Of a stretch of 64,000 bases of DNA, positions 39,082-52,475 are shown piece after piece. Under the pieces are notes generated by a model. The model saw nothing but the letters and a program-made list of their open reading frames with translations, made no database searches and had not been told where the DNA came from. The translations under genes and the position numbers were made by a program. The first letter of the stretch is position 1. Every line of letters starts with the position of its first letter. Source of the stretch: Betaproteobacteria bacterium UKL13-2 (GTDB lineage Bacteria; Pseudomonadota; Gammaproteobacteria; Burkholderiales; Usitatibacteraceae); NCBI GenBank assembly GCA_001602455.1, contig CP012157.1, positions 3,281,733-3,345,732 on the forward strand, read 5' to 3'.

Positions 39082-41184
39082 CTATTTCTTTGCGTTGATG
39101 ATGGCTTCAGCAACGTTACGCGGGGCTTCCGAGTAGTGCTTGAATTCCATCGTATAGGTCGCGCGGCCTTGGGTTGCAGAACGCAGCGTGGTTGAGTAAC
39201 CAAACATCTCTGACAATGGCACTTCTGCTTTGATGATCTTTCCACCGCCACCAGAAATGTCTTCCATGCCCTGGACCATGCCACGGCGTGACGACAAATC
39301 GCCCATTACCGTCCCGGCGTAGTCTTCAGGTGTTTCAACCTCAACCGCCATCATCGGCTCTAACAACACGGGGCTGGCTTTGCGCATGCCATCCTTGAAG
39401 CCCATTGAAGCGGCCATCTTGAACGCGTTTTCGTTAGAGTCAACGTCGTGATAGGAACCGAAGTGCAGCGTCACTTTAACGTCGACAACCGGGTAGCCGG
39501 CTAATACGCCGTTCGGCAACGTATCCAGCAAGCCTTTTTCAACCGCCGGGATAAATTCACGTGGCACGACACCGCCCTTGATCGCATCGACGAACTCAAA
39601 CCCTTTGCCAGCCTCTTGCGGCTCAACTTTGAGCACGACATGACCATACTGGCCCCGACCACCCGACTGCTTCACAAACTTGCCCTCTGCGTTTTCAACC
39701 GTGCCGCGGATGGTTTCACGATAAGCCACCTGCGGCTTACCAACCGATGCCTCAACACCGAACTCGCGCTTCATGCGGTCAACGATGATCTCGAGGTGCA
39801 GTTCACCCATTCCTGAGATGATTGTCTGACCAGACTCTTCGTCGGTACGGACACGGAAGGAAGGGTCTTCTGCAGCGAGACGGCCCAGCGCAATACCCAT
39901 TTTTTCCTGGTCTGCTTTGGTCTTAGGCTCCACTGCCTGTGAAATCACCGGTTCAGGGAAAACCATACGCTCAAGCGTGACGATCGAATCTGGATCACAC
40001 AGTGTCTCACCCGTCGTGACGTCCTTCATGCCGATACAAGCGGCAATATCACCGGCGCGAATTTCATCAATCTCAACACGGTTGTTTGCGTGCATTTGTA
40101 CGATACGCCCGATACGTTCTTTCTTGCCGCGCACAGGGTTATAAACAGAATCGCCTTTTGACAATACGCCCGAATAGACACGGACGAACGTCAACTGCCC
40201 CACGAATGGATCAGTCATCAACTTAAACGCAAGCGCTGAGAACTTCTCTTCATCGTCAGCCTTGCGCGTTGTTGGTTGCTCGTCATCATCCGTACCCTTA
40301 ACCGGCGGGATGTCCGTCGGCGCCGGCATGAATTCAATGACCGCATCCAACATCGCCTGAACACCTTTGTTCTTGAATGCTGAGCCGCACAACATTGGCA
40401 CGATTTCGCTCTTGATCGTGCGCTCGCGCAGACCAAGTTTGATTTCGTCTTCAGAAAGCTCGCCACCTTCCAAATATTTATTCATCAGCTCTTCGTTTGC
40501 CTCAGCAGCCGACTCAACCATCTTGTTGTGCCAATCTTTGCAGGTCTCGACAAGATCCGCAGGAATTTCACCGTACTTAAACGAGACACCCTTGTCTTCT
40601 TCGCTCCAAATGATCGACTTCATCTTGATCAGATCAACGATGCCCTTGAAGTTCTCTTCTGCGCCAATTGGCACTTGCAGGGGAACTGGGTTGGCTTTAA
40701 GGCGAGCCTTCATCTGGTCATAGACCTTGAAGAAATTCGCGCCGGTCCGATCCATCTTGTTCACGAAGGCAAGACGAGGCACCTTGTACTTGTTTGCTTG
40801 GCGCCATACAGTCTCAGACTGGGGCTGCACACCGCCCACCGCACAATAAACCATACATGCGCCATCCAAGACACGCATGGAACGCTCAACCTCAATGGTG
40901 AAGTCGACGTGTCCGGGGGTATCGATAATGTTGATGCGGTGTTCTGGGAAGTTACCGCCCATCCCTTTCCAGAAGCAGGTTGTTGCAGCAGACGTGATCG
41001 TAATTCCACGCTCCTGCTCCTGCTCCATCCAATCCATGGTTGCCGCACCATCGTGCACTTCGCCAATCTTGTGGTTCACGCCCGTGTAAAACAATATCCG
41101 CTCAGTGGTCGTCGTCTTACCCGCGTCAATGTGCGCTGAAATACCGATGTTTCTATAACGATTAATTGGTGTCTTGCGTGCCAT
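39082..41184 (-). CDS. fusA: Elongation factor G
   Basis: EF-G drives translocation. The 700-residue GTPase starts [20 protein letters not shown], with G1 [22 protein letters not shown] and [10 protein letters not shown]. Domains 2 to 5 are complete, ending with the conserved [20 protein letters not shown] and MEFKHY. It is downstream of rpsG by 140 bp and upstream of tuf. Confidence 0.98.
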   Translation of the reverse strand: MARKTPINRYRNIGISAHIDAGKTTTTERILFYTGVNHKIGEVHDGAATMDWMEQEQERGITITSAATTCFWKGMGGNFPEHRINIIDTPGHVDFTIEVERSMRVLDGACMVYCAVGGVQPQSETVWRQANKYKVPRLAFVNKMDRTGANFFKVYDQMKARLKANPVPLQVPIGAEENFKGIVDLIKMKSIIWSEEDKGVSFKYGEIPADLVETCKDWHNKMVESAAEANEELMNKYLEGGELSEDEIKLGLRERTIKSEIVPMLCGSAFKNKGVQAMLDAVIEFMPAPTDIPPVKGTDDDEQPTTRKADDEEKFSALAFKLMTDPFVGQLTFVRVYSGVLSKGDSVYNPVRGKKERIGRIVQMHANNRVEIDEIRAGDIAACIGMKDVTTGETLCDPDSIVTLERMVFPEPVISQAVEPKTKADQEKMGIALGRLAAEDPSFRVRTDEESGQTIISGMGELHLEIIVDRMKREFGVEASVGKPQVAYRETIRGTVENAEGKFVKQSGGRGQYGHVVLKVEPQEAGKGFEFVDAIKGGVVPREFIPAVEKGLLDTLPNGVLAGYPVVDVKVTLHFGSYHDVDSNENAFKMAASMGFKDGMRKASPVLLEPMMAVEVETPEDYAGTVMGDLSSRRGMVQGMEDISGGGGKIIKAEVPLSEMFGYSTTLRSATQGRATYTMEFKHYSEAPRNVAEAIINAKK

Positions 41185-41324
41185 ATCAAACTTTCAAATC
41201 AAGTCGCCAAAATACAAGCGCTCGAAAAATCTAAAGAAATCTATTCAAGAAAATTCCGCAGCAATGCGCCAAACGACGCAGCAGAAGCAAGCCTGAAAAA
41301 CAAGGCGCGCCAATGCGTTACAAC

Positions 41325-41807
<483 letters not shown>

Positions 41808-41839
41808 TTACTGAATACTTTAGAAAATGAAGGGGACGC

Positions 41840-42226
41840 TTACTTCGCGCCGCCAGCCTTAGGCTGTTTTGCACCGTACTTGGAACGGGACTGTTTGCGG
41901 TCTTTGACGCCCGCCGTATCCAGCGAACCGCGCACCATGTGGTAGCGAACGCCAGGCAAATCCTTAACGCGGCCACCACGAATCAGCACAACCGAGTGCT
42001 CTTGCAGGTTATGTCCTTCGCCACCGATATACGAAATGACTTCGTAGCCATTGACGAGACGAACCTTGGCAACCTTACGAAGCGCTGAGTTTGGTTTCTT
42101 CGGGGTTGTGGTGTACACACGGGTGCAAACGCCGCGCTTCTGAGGGCTGTTTTGCAGTGCCGGCGACTTGCTTTTGACGGTAACTTTAGTGCGCGGCTTG
42201 CGCAGCAACTGATTGATGGTTGGCAT
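41840..42226 (-). CDS. rpsL: 30S ribosomal protein S12
   Basis: S12 sits at the decoding centre. The 128-residue protein starts [20 protein letters not shown]. The streptomycin-relevant lysines in [19 protein letters not shown] and in [17 protein letters not shown] appear unmutated, so the sequence gives no sign of resistance. The C-terminus is slightly longer (KQPKAGGAK) than in E. coli. The rpoC terminator 176 bp upstream implies a separate str promoter, but I see no clear -10. Confidence 0.97.
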   Translation of the reverse strand: MPTINQLLRKPRTKVTVKSKSPALQNSPQKRGVCTRVYTTTPKKPNSALRKVAKVRLVNGYEVISYIGGEGHNLQEHSVVLIRGGRVKDLPGVRYHMVRGSLDTAGVKDRKQSRSKYGAKQPKAGGAK

Positions 42227-42401
42227 AGGTAAATCCGCTCGATATAAATCGAATAATGATCAATGGCTAAATTGTTTCCTGCTCGAAACTTGGCTCGCAA
42301 TACAGGCCGAGAAGCTCCGGGTTCGAATACAGGGTGTCAAAAAACTGCGCAAGGCGAATGAACCACCTACGACATTTCAGGACAGCCCAAGATTATCCGA
42401 C

Positions 42402-42436
42402 AAAAAATGCTTAGCTGTCAATCGACAGCCAAGCAT
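42402..42436 (-). terminator. Terminator after rpoC
   Basis: On the minus strand ATGCTTGGCTGTC and GACAGCTAAGCAT pair around GATT with one mismatch and are followed by TTTTTTG. It lies 30 bp after the rpoC stop and ends the rpl-rpo transcription unit. Confidence 0.88.
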
Positions 42437-42465
42437 TACTTGTGAACGACCCGCTCAAGCGTCTA

Positions 42466-45400
42466 TTAGGCCGCTTGGTCCTCAGCCGTCTTATCCTCGG
42501 CTTCATCCAATACAAAGCCGTAGCTCGCGGTCGAACTCGATGCCCGCGGGCCAACGCGCTTACGGTTACGGTGGTATGCAAGACCCGTACCTGCTGGAAT
42601 GAGTCGTCCCACAATGACGTTTTCCTTGAGGCCGCGGAGATCGTCCTTCTTGCCCATGATGGCAGCTTCGGTCAGAACACGTGTGGTCTCTTGGAAGGAC
42701 GCGGCCGAGATAAACGAATCGGTCGAGAGTGACGCCTTGGTGATACCCAGCAAGTTGTAGTTGTAATGGGCTGGCTTCTTGCCATCCCTGACCACCTTAT
42801 CGTTCTCGTCCAACACCTCGGCACGCTCCAGTTGCTCACCGGTGATGAAGCGGGTGTCACCCGGATCGACGATTGATACACGGCGCAGCATTTGACGCAC
42901 GATCACTTCGATATGTTTGTCGTTAATCTTCACGCCCTGTAGACGATAAACGTCTTGCACTTCGTCGGTAATGTAACGCGCTAGCGCTTCCATCCCCTGC
43001 AAACGCAAGATGTCGTGCGGATCGGCTGGGCCGTCAACAATCGACTCACCCTTGTTCACCACCTGTCCGTCGTGCGCAGTGACGTGTTTGTCTTTAGGGA
43101 TCAAGTACTCGTGGGGCATTCCATCAAAGTCAGTAATCACCAACCGCTGTTTACCCTTGGTATCTTTACCGAACGAAACCGTACCAGTGACCTCCGCCAA
43201 GACGCCAGCGTCCTTCGGTGAACGGGCTTCAAACAACTCGGCAACGCGCGGCAGACCACCGGTGATGTCACGTGTCTTGGACGACTCTTGCGGAATACGC
43301 GCCATCACTTCGCCCACACCAACTTGCTGGCCGTTTTTCACCGTAATGATCGAGCCGATCTGGAAGGTGTAAGCAACCGGTGCATCGGAATTGTTTTGCT
43401 TTATTTCCTTGCCCGATGCATCCACCAGCTTGACCGCAGGTCGAAGTCCCTTAGTTGCGGCGGAGCCACGGCGCTTCGGGTCAATCACCACTAGGCTTGA
43501 AAGTCCGGTGGTTTCGTCGATTTGTTTCGCGACGGTAACCCCTTCTTCAACGTTCTCGAAGCGAACCTCACCCGCATACTCGGTGATGATCGGACGGGTG
43601 TGCGGATCCCATGTTGCAAGCGCTTGCCCGGCCTTGATCTTGTCGCCATCCTTAATAGCCATCATGGCACCGTAGGGCACCTTGTGGCGCTCGCGTTCGC
43701 GACCGGCGTCGTCAGCGATGATGATCTCACCGCTGCGCGAGATGACGATCACTTCTTTGCGTGCGTTCAGCACATGACGCATGGTTGGCATGAACTTCAA
43801 CGTACCGGCCGACTTTGCCTCAACGCTGCTTGACGCCGCTGTACGTGATGCTGCACCGCCGATATGGAAAGTGCGCATGGTCAACTGTGTGCCAGGCTCA
43901 CCGATCGACTGCGCCGCAATGACGCCAACGGCTTCACCGACGTTGACCATCGAGCCGCGGCCCAAATCACGGCCATAACATTTGGCGCACAGACCATAGC
44001 GCGTATCGCAGGTTAGAGGGGTACGCACTTTGACTTCATCGATGCCAGCGGCATCAATTTCATCCATTGCGTCCTCATCCATCATGGTGCCAGATGTCAC
44101 GAGCACCTTGCCCGTCTCAGGATGAATGATGTCACCCTGAGCAACGCGTCCGAGGATACGTTCACGTAGCGCCTCCACGACTTCGCCGCCCTCCACGAGC
44201 GCCTTAACGGCCAACCCGTTTTCGGTTTTGCAATCGTCCTCGGTCACAACCAAGTCTTGCGTCACATCGACCAAGCGACGTGTGAGGTAACCAGAGTTCG
44301 CCGTCTTCAATGCGGTATCGGCAAGACCTTTACGCGCACCGTGCGTGGAAATAAAGTACTGAAGAACGTTCAAGCCCTCGCGGAAATTCGCCGTAATTGG
44401 CGTCTCAATAATCGAGCCATCCGGCTTGGCCATCAGGCCGCGCATACCTGCTAACTGGCGAATCTGCGCGACCGAGCCACGCGCACCAGAGTCGGCCATC
44501 ATATAGATCGCGTTGAAGGACTCCTGCGTCGTTTGCTTACCATCGAGCGTCGTCACTGGCTCTGACCCGAGCTGCTCCATCATCGCCTTGGCGACCTGAT
44601 CGCCGGCACGGCCCCAGATATCGACCACTTTGTTGTAACGCTCGCCCTGAGTCACCAGACCCGAGGTGTACTGTGCTTCGATTTCTTTGACTTCCTGCTC
44701 AGCCGTCGAAATGATGTCCTTCTTCTGCGGCGGCACCAGCATGTCATCGATTGAGATCGAAAGCCCGGCTTTGGTTGCGTACGTGAACCCGGTATACATC
44801 AACTGATCCGTGAAGATTACGGTTTCGCGAATGCCGCAACGACGGAACGCGGCGTTGATGAGTTTAGAAATTTCTTTCTTCTTCAAGGCTTTGTTGATGT
44901 GCGGGAACGGCAATCCTGGCGGGAGGATTTCCGAAAGGATCGCACGACCGACTGTGGTCTCGTAGCGTTTCACGCGGGCGAAAACTTCTCCCTTTTCATC
45001 CTTATCGGTCTCAGCGATGCGAACTAAAACCTTGGCGTTCAATGACACTTCGCCTGTTTCATAAGCACGCTGCGCCTCGGCGACGTTGATGAACATTGAG
45101 CCTTCGCCTTTAGCGGCCACACGCTCACGGGTCATGTAATACAGACCCAAGACGATATCCTGTGAAGGCACAATCGATGGCTCACCCGAAGCCGGGAACA
45201 ACACGTTGTTTGACGCGAGCATCAGCGTACGCGCCTCCATCTGCGCTTCAAGCGAGATCGGTACATGTACTGCCATCTGGTCGCCGTCAAAGTCGGCGTT
45301 AAACGCGGCACAAACCAGCGGATGCAACTGAATTGCCTTGCCTTCAATCAGCACCGGCTCGAACGCTTGAATACCAAGACGATGCAGGGTTGGCGCACGA

Positions 45401-46671
45401 TTCAACATCACCGGATGCTCGCGGATGACGTCTTCCAAGATATCCCAAACGATCGGCTCTTCAGCCTCGACCATACGCTTGGCGGCCTTGATGGTGGTCG
45501 CCATGCCGAGAACTTCCAACTTGTGGAAAATGAACGGCTTGAACAACTCAAGCGCCATTTTCTTCGGCAAACCGCACTGGTGCAGTTTCAGTGTCGGACC
45601 GACCACGATGACCGAACGACCCGAGTAATCTACGCGCTTACCGAGCAAGTTTTGACGGAAGCGACCCGACTTACCTTTGATCATATCGGCAAGCGATTTC
45701 AGCGCACGCTTGTTCGCGCCCGTCATCGCCTTACCGCGACGACCGTTGTCGAGCAAGGAGTCAACCGACTCTTGCAGCATACGCTTTTCGTTACGAACGA
45801 TGATCTCAGGTGCTTTCAACTCCAACAAACGCTTCAAGCGGTTGTTACGGTTGATTACGCGGCGATACAGGTCATTCAGATCGGATGTGGCAAAACGACC
45901 ACCGTCCAATGGCACTAGCGGGCGCAGATCCGGCGGGAGTACCGGCAGAACTTCGAGCACCATCCAATCAGGCTTAATGCCCGACTTCGAAAACGCCTCG
46001 AGCACTTTCATGCGCTTGGCAATTTTCTTGATTTTGGCTTCGGAACCGGTGTTGCCCAAATCTTTGCGCAACTGCTCCAGCTCACCCGGCAAGTCTAACT
46101 TGCGAAGTAGTTCACGAATACCTTCCGCCCCCATGAGAGCGGTGAAGTCGTCGCCGTACTCTTCTACCTTGGCGAGGTAATCGTCTTCAGTCAGAAGCTG
46201 ACACTTGTTTAACGGCGTCATGCCACCATCGACCACCACATATGCCTCGAAATAAAGCACGCGCTCAATGTCACGCAACGTCATATCCAGTACCATGCCC
46301 AAACGTGAAGGCAGGGACTTCAAGAACCAGATATGCGCCGTTGGGCTTGCCAACTCAATGTGTCCCATGCGTTCGCGGCGCACTTTGGACAGCGTGACTT
46401 CAACACCGCACTTCTCACAGATGACCCCACGGTGCTTGAGTCGCTTGTATTTACCGCACAAGCATTCGTAATCTTTGATCGGGCCAAAAATTTTGGCGCA
46501 GAACAAACCGTCACGCTCAGGCTTGAACGTGCGGTAGTTAATCGTCTCAGGCTTCTTTACTTCACCATACGACCACGAGCGGATCTTTTCTGGCGAGGCG
46601 AGTCCGATCTTGATTGCATCGAACTCTTCTTCCTGCGTGACTTGCTTAAATAGGTCTAGTAACGCTTTCAT
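42466..46671 (-). CDS. rpoC: RNA polymerase beta' subunit
   Basis: RpoC carries the catalytic centre of RNA polymerase. The 1401-residue protein has the N-terminal zinc site [20 protein letters not shown], the catalytic [12 protein letters not shown] with three Asp that bind Mg2+, the second zinc site in [17 protein letters not shown] and the trigger-loop region [20 protein letters not shown]. It begins 30 bp after rpoB. Length is near that of E. coli. Confidence 0.98.
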   Translation of the reverse strand: MKALLDLFKQVTQEEEFDAIKIGLASPEKIRSWSYGEVKKPETINYRTFKPERDGLFCAKIFGPIKDYECLCGKYKRLKHRGVICEKCGVEVTLSKVRRERMGHIELASPTAHIWFLKSLPSRLGMVLDMTLRDIERVLYFEAYVVVDGGMTPLNKCQLLTEDDYLAKVEEYGDDFTALMGAEGIRELLRKLDLPGELEQLRKDLGNTGSEAKIKKIAKRMKVLEAFSKSGIKPDWMVLEVLPVLPPDLRPLVPLDGGRFATSDLNDLYRRVINRNNRLKRLLELKAPEIIVRNEKRMLQESVDSLLDNGRRGKAMTGANKRALKSLADMIKGKSGRFRQNLLGKRVDYSGRSVIVVGPTLKLHQCGLPKKMALELFKPFIFHKLEVLGMATTIKAAKRMVEAEEPIVWDILEDVIREHPVMLNRAPTLHRLGIQAFEPVLIEGKAIQLHPLVCAAFNADFDGDQMAVHVPISLEAQMEARTLMLASNNVLFPASGEPSIVPSQDIVLGLYYMTRERVAAKGEGSMFINVAEAQRAYETGEVSLNAKVLVRIAETDKDEKGEVFARVKRYETTVGRAILSEILPPGLPFPHINKALKKKEISKLINAAFRRCGIRETVIFTDQLMYTGFTYATKAGLSISIDDMLVPPQKKDIISTAEQEVKEIEAQYTSGLVTQGERYNKVVDIWGRAGDQVAKAMMEQLGSEPVTTLDGKQTTQESFNAIYMMADSGARGSVAQIRQLAGMRGLMAKPDGSIIETPITANFREGLNVLQYFISTHGARKGLADTALKTANSGYLTRRLVDVTQDLVVTEDDCKTENGLAVKALVEGGEVVEALRERILGRVAQGDIIHPETGKVLVTSGTMMDEDAMDEIDAAGIDEVKVRTPLTCDTRYGLCAKCYGRDLGRGSMVNVGEAVGVIAAQSIGEPGTQLTMRTFHIGGAASRTAASSSVEAKSAGTLKFMPTMRHVLNARKEVIVISRSGEIIIADDAGRERERHKVPYGAMMAIKDGDKIKAGQALATWDPHTRPIITEYAGEVRFENVEEGVTVAKQIDETTGLSSLVVIDPKRRGSAATKGLRPAVKLVDASGKEIKQNNSDAPVAYTFQIGSIITVKNGQQVGVGEVMARIPQESSKTRDITGGLPRVAELFEARSPKDAGVLAEVTGTVSFGKDTKGKQRLVITDFDGMPHEYLIPKDKHVTAHDGQVVNKGESIVDGPADPHDILRLQGMEALARYITDEVQDVYRLQGVKINDKHIEVIVRQMLRRVSIVDPGDTRFITGEQLERAEVLDENDKVVRDGKKPAHYNYNLLGITKASLSTDSFISAASFQETTRVLTEAAIMGKKDDLRGLKENVIVGRLIPAGTGLAYHRNRKRVGPRASSSTASYGFVLDEAEDKTAEDQAA

Positions 46672-46701
46672 ATGTTCTCCAAATTCAGTTCGTCACGCGG
46701 A

Positions 46702-49700
46702 TTAATAACGCTCGAGATCGATATCGATCGCGAGTGAGCGAATTTCCTTGACCAAGACGTTGAACGACTCGGGCATACCCGCTTCGATCTTGTGCTCGCC
46801 TTTGACGATGGACTCGTACACTTTGGTACGACCATTGGTGTCGTCTGACTTGACGGTGAGCATTTCCTGCAAGGTGTAAGACGCGCCGTAGGCTTCCAGC
46901 GCCCAGACTTCCATCTCACCGAAGCGCTGACCCCCAAACTGCGCCTTACCACCGAGCGGTTGTTGGGTCACCAGTGAGTACGGCCCGGTTGAACGTGCGT
47001 GCATCTTGTCGTCCACCAAGTGATGGAGCTTTAGGATGTGCATATAACCAACGGTGACAGGACGCTCGAAGGCTTCGCCGGTGCGGCCATCGTGAAGCGT
47101 AACCTGCGTCTTGGTCGGCGTGAGCCCCATGCGCTTAGTCGTCTCGTCGTCATAGGCGAGGTCGAGCATCGATCGGATTTCCGTTTCCGCCGCGCCGTCG
47201 AACACCGGCGTAGCGAATGGAACTCCCTTGGTGAGGTTTTTTGCCATCGTCATAATTTCGGTCGACGAGAGCTCATCCAAGTTCTCTTTCTTGCCGCTGG
47301 TGTTATAGACCTTGTCCAAGAATTTACGCATCTTGGCTTCATCAGCGCCCGCACGCAACATGCCGCCAATCTTGTGTCCTAAGCCCTTTGCCGCCCAACC
47401 CAAATGCGTCTCAAGAATCTGTCCGACGTTCATACGTGATGGAACACCCAGCGGGTTGAGCACGATATCCATCGGCGTACCGTCTGCCATAAATGGCATA
47501 TCTTCGATCGGCACAATCTTGGAGATAACACCCTTGTTACCGTGGCGTCCCGCCATCTTGTCACCCGGCTGTAGGCGGCGCTTAACGGCAACATAGACCT
47601 TGACCATCTTTTGCACGCCTGGTGGCAGCTCGTCACCTTGCGTGAGCTTGCGCTTTTTCTCTTCGAACGCTTTGTCGAACTCTTTCCGCGTCAATTCAAG
47701 CGCTTCTTTCAACGCTTCGAGCTGACGTGCATCGTCGTCCTCAGTCAAGCGAATATCAAACCAATCGTGGCGTGGCAGGTCCGCGAGATAGGCCTTGGTG
47801 AGTTTGTCACCCTTGGCTAACTTTTTCGGGCCGCCCTTGGCAACTTTGCCAATGAGCATCTTCTCAATACGCTGGAAGGAATCGTCTTCAACGATACGCA
47901 ACTGATCGGCCAAGTCTTTCTTGTAATCCTTCAACTGGTCATCAATGATTTGCTGGGCACGCTTGTCGCGTACGATGCCTTCGCGGGTGAACACCTGCAC
48001 GTCGATCACGGTGCCGAAAATACCGGACTGCACACGCAGCGAAGTGTCCTTAACGTCAGAAGCCTTTTCACCGAAGATGGCACGGAGCAACTTCTCTTCC
48101 GGCGTCAACTGCGTTTCGCCCTTCGGTGTGACCTTCCCGACGAGTACGTCACCGGCCTCAACTTCGGCACCGATGTAGACGATACCCGACTCATCCAGTC
48201 GACCCAACATGCGCTCGGACAGGTTTGAAATATCACGGGTGATTTCTTCTGGGCCGAGCTTGGTGTCACGCGCCACAACAGACAACTCTTCGATATGAAT
48301 CGAGGTGTAACGATCTTCAGCAACGATCGCTTCCGAGATCAAGATTGAATCTTCGAAGTTGTAGCCGTTCCAGGGCATAAACGCGACCATTAAGTTTTGG
48401 CCGAGCGCCAATTCGCCCATATCCGTCGACGCGCCGTCAGCAATCACGTCGCGCTTGGCGATGATGTCGCCAACTTTGACGAGCGGACGCTGGTTGATGT
48501 TGGTGTTTTGGTTGGAACGAACGTACTTCGTGAGGTTGTAAATATCCACACCCGCTTCGCCGGCAACCGTCTCGTTGTCATTCACACGAACAACAACGCG
48601 ACTCGCGTCAACAAATTCGACACGCCCGCCGCGGCGCGCCATCACGGCCGTGCCCGAGTCAAGCGCCACCGTACGTTCAATACCGGTACCAACGAGGGAC
48701 TTCTCAGCACGCAAGCACGGTACTGCTTGGCGTTGCATGTTAGAGCCCATCAACGCACGGTTCGCGTCATCGTGCTCTAGGAACGGAATCAACGAAGCCG
48801 CAACAGAGACGATCTGCGCGGGCGCGACGTCGATGTAGTCGATGGTCTCCGGGCGCGCCAGCATAAACTCATTGTGCTGGCGGCAGCTAACAAGCTCATC
48901 CACAAAATGACCGACTTTGTCTGTATCCGCATTCGCCTGCGCGATGGTGTACTTGCTTTCTTCAATTGCGGAAAGGTACTCGATTTCGTTCGTGATCTTG
49001 TTGTTGATCACCTTACGATATGCAGTTTCAATGAAGCCGTATTCATTCACCTGTGCGAACAGCGCAAGGGAGTTGATCAGACCAATGTTCGGTCCTTCTG
49101 GCGTTTCGATTGGGCAGACACGACCATAGTGGGTCGGATGCACGTCACGCACCTCGAAGCCGGCACGTTCACGCGTCAGACCACCTGGTCCGAGTGCGGA
49201 AACACGACGCTTGTGGGTAATCTCAGACAGCGGATTCGTTTGGTCCATAAACTGCGACAACTGGCTTGATCCAAAGAACTCCTTGATCGCCGCTGACACC
49301 GGTTTGGCGTTGATCAAATCATGCGGCATCAAGTTTTCGCTCTCGGCCTGCGAGAGACGCTCACGCACGGCGCGCTCAACGCGCACTAATCCCGAGCGGA
49401 ATTGGTTTTCAGCCAATTCACCCACCGAGCGTACACGACGATTACCGAGGTGATCGATGTCATCCACTTCGCCGCGACCGTTTCGCAACTCGACCAAAAT
49501 CTTGATCACAGCAACGATGTCTTCGGTGGACAAGGTCATCGCGCCGGTCAATTCTTCGCGGCCGATCCGGCGGTTGAACTTCATGCGACCAACCGCGGAT
49601 AAGTCGTAGCGATCCGGCGAAAAGAACAATGCATTGAAGAGCGTGTTCACCGCATCTTCGGTCGGCGGCTCGCCTGGACGCATCATGCGGTAAATCGCAA

Positions 49701-50838
49701 CCTTGGCGTTCAATGCATCAACCGTCTCATCAATACGCAGCGTGGACGAGATATAGGCACCCTGATCGAGATCGTTGGTGTACAGGGTGTAGATTGACTC
49801 AACACCCGCGTCGATCAGCTTACGCAGATTGACTTCGGTGAGCTCTTCGTTGGCGTTCGCGACAATTTCGCCGGTATCAGTGTTGACGATGTTGGTCGCA
49901 AGAACGCGACCAATCAAATACTCTTCGTTCACTGGCATGGTTTTCATCTTCGCGACTTCCATGTCACGAATATGTTTAGCCGTAATGCGCTTGTCTTTTT
50001 GAACCAGCACCTTGCCATCTTTGGTCAAGATGTCGAACTTGGCGATTTCACCCTTCAGGCGATCCGGCACCAACTCGAGTTCAATCTCACCTTTCTTGGT
50101 GATTTGGAATTGGTCAAACGCAAAGAACTCGCGCAAGATCTGATCCGGCTTGTAGCCCAGCGCCTTGAGCAGAATGGTGACCGGCATTTTGCGACGGCGG
50201 TCAACACGGAAATACAAATAGTCTTTTGGATCAAATTCAAAATCCAACCACGAACCACGGTAGGGAATCACGCGCGCCGAGAACAACAACTTACCAGACG
50301 AGTGCGTCTTGCCGCGATCGTGTTCGAAAAACACGCCAGGCGAACGGTGCAACTGCGAGACGATGACCCGCTCGGTGCCGTTGATCACAAACGAGCCATT
50401 TTGTGTCATGAGCGGGATTTCGCCCATGTACACTTCTTGCTCTTTCATTTCTTTGACGGTCGGCTTCGAAGCCTCGCGATCCATAATCACCAAGCGCACT
50501 TTTGCGCGTAGCGGTGAGGCATACGTCAATCCGCGCTGTTGGCATTCCAACACGTCAAATGGAGGCTGGCTCAGCGTATAGCTCTGAAACTCTAGTCGGG
50601 CAAACTGGTTGTGCGACACAATCGGGAACACCGAATTGAATGCCGCTTGCAGACCCTGCATTTTGCGGTTCATGACCGCAACATCGGCCTGCAAAAATTC
50701 AGCGTAGGAATTGAGCTGGGTGGCCAGCAAAAACGGCACGTCCAACACACTGGCACGTTTCGCGAACGATTTGCGAATACGCTTTTTCTCCGTGTAGGTG
50801 TAATGCGGCGCGGGGGAGGCTACTGAAGCTTGGGACAT
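46702..50838 (-). CDS. rpoB: RNA polymerase beta subunit
   Basis: RpoB forms the other jaw of the polymerase and binds rifampicin. The 1378-residue protein has the rifampicin region [20 protein letters not shown] followed by [10 protein letters not shown] without the classical resistance changes, and [15 protein letters not shown] near the C-terminus. It begins 695 bp after rplL, an unusually long and structured intercistronic region with a hairpin series and a repeat B copy. Confidence 0.98.
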   Translation of the reverse strand: MSQASVASPAPHYTYTEKKRIRKSFAKRASVLDVPFLLATQLNSYAEFLQADVAVMNRKMQGLQAAFNSVFPIVSHNQFARLEFQSYTLSQPPFDVLECQQRGLTYASPLRAKVRLVIMDREASKPTVKEMKEQEVYMGEIPLMTQNGSFVINGTERVIVSQLHRSPGVFFEHDRGKTHSSGKLLFSARVIPYRGSWLDFEFDPKDYLYFRVDRRRKMPVTILLKALGYKPDQILREFFAFDQFQITKKGEIELELVPDRLKGEIAKFDILTKDGKVLVQKDKRITAKHIRDMEVAKMKTMPVNEEYLIGRVLATNIVNTDTGEIVANANEELTEVNLRKLIDAGVESIYTLYTNDLDQGAYISSTLRIDETVDALNAKVAIYRMMRPGEPPTEDAVNTLFNALFFSPDRYDLSAVGRMKFNRRIGREELTGAMTLSTEDIVAVIKILVELRNGRGEVDDIDHLGNRRVRSVGELAENQFRSGLVRVERAVRERLSQAESENLMPHDLINAKPVSAAIKEFFGSSQLSQFMDQTNPLSEITHKRRVSALGPGGLTRERAGFEVRDVHPTHYGRVCPIETPEGPNIGLINSLALFAQVNEYGFIETAYRKVINNKITNEIEYLSAIEESKYTIAQANADTDKVGHFVDELVSCRQHNEFMLARPETIDYIDVAPAQIVSVAASLIPFLEHDDANRALMGSNMQRQAVPCLRAEKSLVGTGIERTVALDSGTAVMARRGGRVEFVDASRVVVRVNDNETVAGEAGVDIYNLTKYVRSNQNTNINQRPLVKVGDIIAKRDVIADGASTDMGELALGQNLMVAFMPWNGYNFEDSILISEAIVAEDRYTSIHIEELSVVARDTKLGPEEITRDISNLSERMLGRLDESGIVYIGAEVEAGDVLVGKVTPKGETQLTPEEKLLRAIFGEKASDVKDTSLRVQSGIFGTVIDVQVFTREGIVRDKRAQQIIDDQLKDYKKDLADQLRIVEDDSFQRIEKMLIGKVAKGGPKKLAKGDKLTKAYLADLPRHDWFDIRLTEDDDARQLEALKEALELTRKEFDKAFEEKKRKLTQGDELPPGVQKMVKVYVAVKRRLQPGDKMAGRHGNKGVISKIVPIEDMPFMADGTPMDIVLNPLGVPSRMNVGQILETHLGWAAKGLGHKIGGMLRAGADEAKMRKFLDKVYNTSGKKENLDELSSTEIMTMAKNLTKGVPFATPVFDGAAETEIRSMLDLAYDDETTKRMGLTPTKTQVTLHDGRTGEAFERPVTVGYMHILKLHHLVDDKMHARSTGPYSLVTQQPLGGKAQFGGQRFGEMEVWALEAYGASYTLQEMLTVKSDDTNGRTKVYESIVKGEHKIEAGMPESFNVLVKEIRSLAIDIDLERY

Positions 50839-50862
50839 TGATGGATCTCCGAACGTTGTAGA

Positions 50863-51040
50863 ACACCACTTGTTGTGGTGTCAAAGTTCTTCGACTGGCG
50901 CAGACGATGTTATGTCGGCGTCATTTGGTGAAGGGCCGCTACCCTTCGCTGGCGGACGGTGAGAGGACCTCACCCGGACCAAACGTCTTCTGCAGTCGTT
51001 TCAGAAGACAAACCAAAACGCATCAGTTGCGCTTTGGTTT
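50863..51040 (-). promoter_or_regulatory. Series of five hairpins before rpoB
   Basis: Five separate inverted repeats are packed between rplL and rpoB: ACACCAC/GTGGTGT (50863-50881), GAAGGG/CCCTTC (50930-50947), GGTGAG/CTCACC (50958-50974), GTCTTCTG/CAGAAGAC (50985-51009), and AAACCAAA/TTTGGTTT with extension (51010-51040). In E. coli this interval holds an attenuator and an RNase III site, so a similar role is plausible. None has a long T-run. Confidence 0.5.
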
Positions 51041-51045
51041 AGCTT

Positions 51046-51137
51046 CTAGGCAAAACATAAACTCTAATATTGGCGGGGGTTTTCAGACGTTTTTGCCTGA
51101 AAAGCCGCTCTGGTGTTTCACTTCCAAATACGGGAAA
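51046..51137 (-). repeat. Hairpin repeat B, copy 3
   Basis: TTTTCAG (51080-51086) pairs with CTGAAAA (51097-51103), and upstream AGGCAAAA near 51048 can pair with TTTTGCCT at 51091-51098. The conserved part is TTGCCTGAAAAGCCGCTCTG then GTGTTTCACTT, weaker than copies 1 and 2. It is in the same orientation, about 210 nt before rpoB on the minus strand. Confidence 0.45.
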
Positions 51138-51533
51138 CTATTTCAGCTATCCCCGTCCCCGCGTGCAACCACAAGGGGCACGCCGGGCGGGAACCCAAGT
51201 TTATTCAGCGCAGGGCATTTCGATATTAGGCTCCCGCCTTCGCGGGAGCGGGGAAATTCACCACATTTGGAAATTGACCATATCTCATTGGCGCATCGAT
51301 GAATACTGCGTCGTCCCAGTGAACAACCACTCCATATCGACCATCTTGAAACAGCAAAGACCCAGAGCCTTCTCTTGGCCTTTGCTGCAACACTTCACCG
51401 CAACTCAAGTCAATTTCGATTCGGTCGCGCCCACGAGCGGCTTGAGGTTGAGATGAGAAGCGCAACCGTATGCTTTATACGGCGAGCATCGCAATCTCAA
51501 GATCGAGCCGCGCAGCACGCGAACGGGCGAAAT
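51138..51533. other. Rest of the rplL-rpoB spacer
   Basis: Apart from the palindrome at 51230-51249 I see no supported feature. A 79-codon open frame on the minus strand needs a TTG start, and its product resembles nothing I know; it may be a relic. Confidence 0.4.
51230..51249. repeat. REP-like palindrome
   Basis: GCTCCCGC and GCGGGAGC form a perfect 8-bp stem around CTTC. Such palindromes are common dispersed repeats in betaproteobacterial spacers. It is the only copy noticed in the window. Confidence 0.6.
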
Positions 51534-51908
51534 TTATTTGAGTTCGACTTTGGCGCCCGCTTCTTCCAGCTTCTTCTTCATTGCGTCAGAGTCAGCTTTG
51601 TTTGCGCCTTCTTTAACTGCCTTAGGTGCGCCTTCAACCAGCGCCTTCGCTTCAGCCAAGCCCAGACCGGTGATTTCGCGAACAGCCTTAATTACGCCGA
51701 TCTTGTTTGCGCCGATTTCCATCAACATCACGTTGAACTCAGTCTTCTCTTCGGCGGCTGGCGCGGCTGCGCCACCACCGGCTGCTGGAGCCGCCATTGC
51801 CGCTGCGGATACGCCGAACTTCTCTTCGATCGCTTTAACCAGATCGTTCAAATCCATAACCGACATTGTGTCGAGGGATGCCAAAAATGCGTCTTTATCG
51901 AATGCCAT
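51534..51908 (-). CDS. rplL: 50S ribosomal protein L7/L12
   Basis: L7/L12 forms the stalk that recruits translation factors. The 124-residue protein has the N-terminal dimerisation helix region, an Ala/Gly hinge ([20 protein letters not shown]) and the C-terminal domain with [20 protein letters not shown], then [14 protein letters not shown]. It follows rplJ by 51 bp. Confidence 0.97.
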   Translation of the reverse strand: MAFDKDAFLASLDTMSVMDLNDLVKAIEEKFGVSAAAMAAPAAGGGAAAPAAEEKTEFNVMLMEIGANKIGVIKAVREITGLGLAEAKALVEGAPKAVKEGANKADSDAMKKKLEEAGAKVELK

Positions 51909-51959
51909 GATGTGTTTCCTTCACTAATACTGTTGAATAGATTGATATCGCAAAAAAAC

Positions 51960-52475
51960 TTAAGCAGCCGGAGCAGCTTCAGCAGACGGGCCGGACTTCT
52001 TTTCGGCCACCGCTGCGAGGACACGAGCCATGCGCGAAATCGGGCTTTGCATCAGACCCAACAACTGCGCGAGCAACACTTCCTTGCTCGGGATATTGGC
52101 AAGCGCTTTTACGCCAGCCTGATCGAGGACCTTGCCGTTATAGGCGCCGGCCTTGATGACGAACTTATCGTTGCTTTTGGCAAAATCGCTAACCACTTTT
52201 GCGGCAGCAACTGCGTCTTCCGAGAAGCTATAAATCAGCGGACCGACCATCTGGTCTTTAGCAACTTCAAACGAAGTGCCCTCGACTGCACGACGTGCCA
52301 ACGTGTTTTTGATCACACGCAGGTACACGCCTTGCGAACGCGCATCCGCACGCAGCTTGGTCATGCCAACCACTTCCGTGCCGCGATATTCTGCGAGCAC
52401 CATCGTTTGGGCTTTCGCGATGTTCGCGATTACCTCAGAAACGACTTCTTTCTTGCCTTCCAGATTCAAACTCAC
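51960..52475 (-). CDS. rplJ: 50S ribosomal protein L10
   Basis: L10 anchors L7/L12 dimers and represses its own mRNA. I choose a GTG start at 52475 ([16 protein letters not shown]), preceded by AAGGAGATCAAAC, giving 171 residues. An ATG 18 codons upstream would add a segment without similarity. [20 protein letters not shown] and [14 protein letters not shown] are family segments. Confidence 0.95.
   Translation of the reverse strand: MSLNLEGKKEVVSEVIANIAKAQTMVLAEYRGTEVVGMTKLRADARSQGVYLRVIKNTLARRAVEGTSFEVAKDQMVGPLIYSFSEDAVAAAKVVSDFAKSNDKFVIKAGAYNGKVLDQAGVKALANIPSKEVLLAQLLGLMQSPISRMARVLAAVAEKKSGPSAEAAPAA

Noticed and set aside
42227-42401. Promoter for the str operon
   Set aside because: A TTGACA exists on the minus strand near 42330, but no acceptable -10 lies at the right distance.
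45265-45918. A 217-codon plus-strand frame inside rpoC
   Set aside because: Antisense shadow of rpoC; no start signal or family resemblance.
51226-51465. A 79-codon minus-strand frame between rplL and rpoB
   Set aside because: It needs a TTG start, runs into a REP-like palindrome at its end and resembles no known protein; a relic is possible but not supported.
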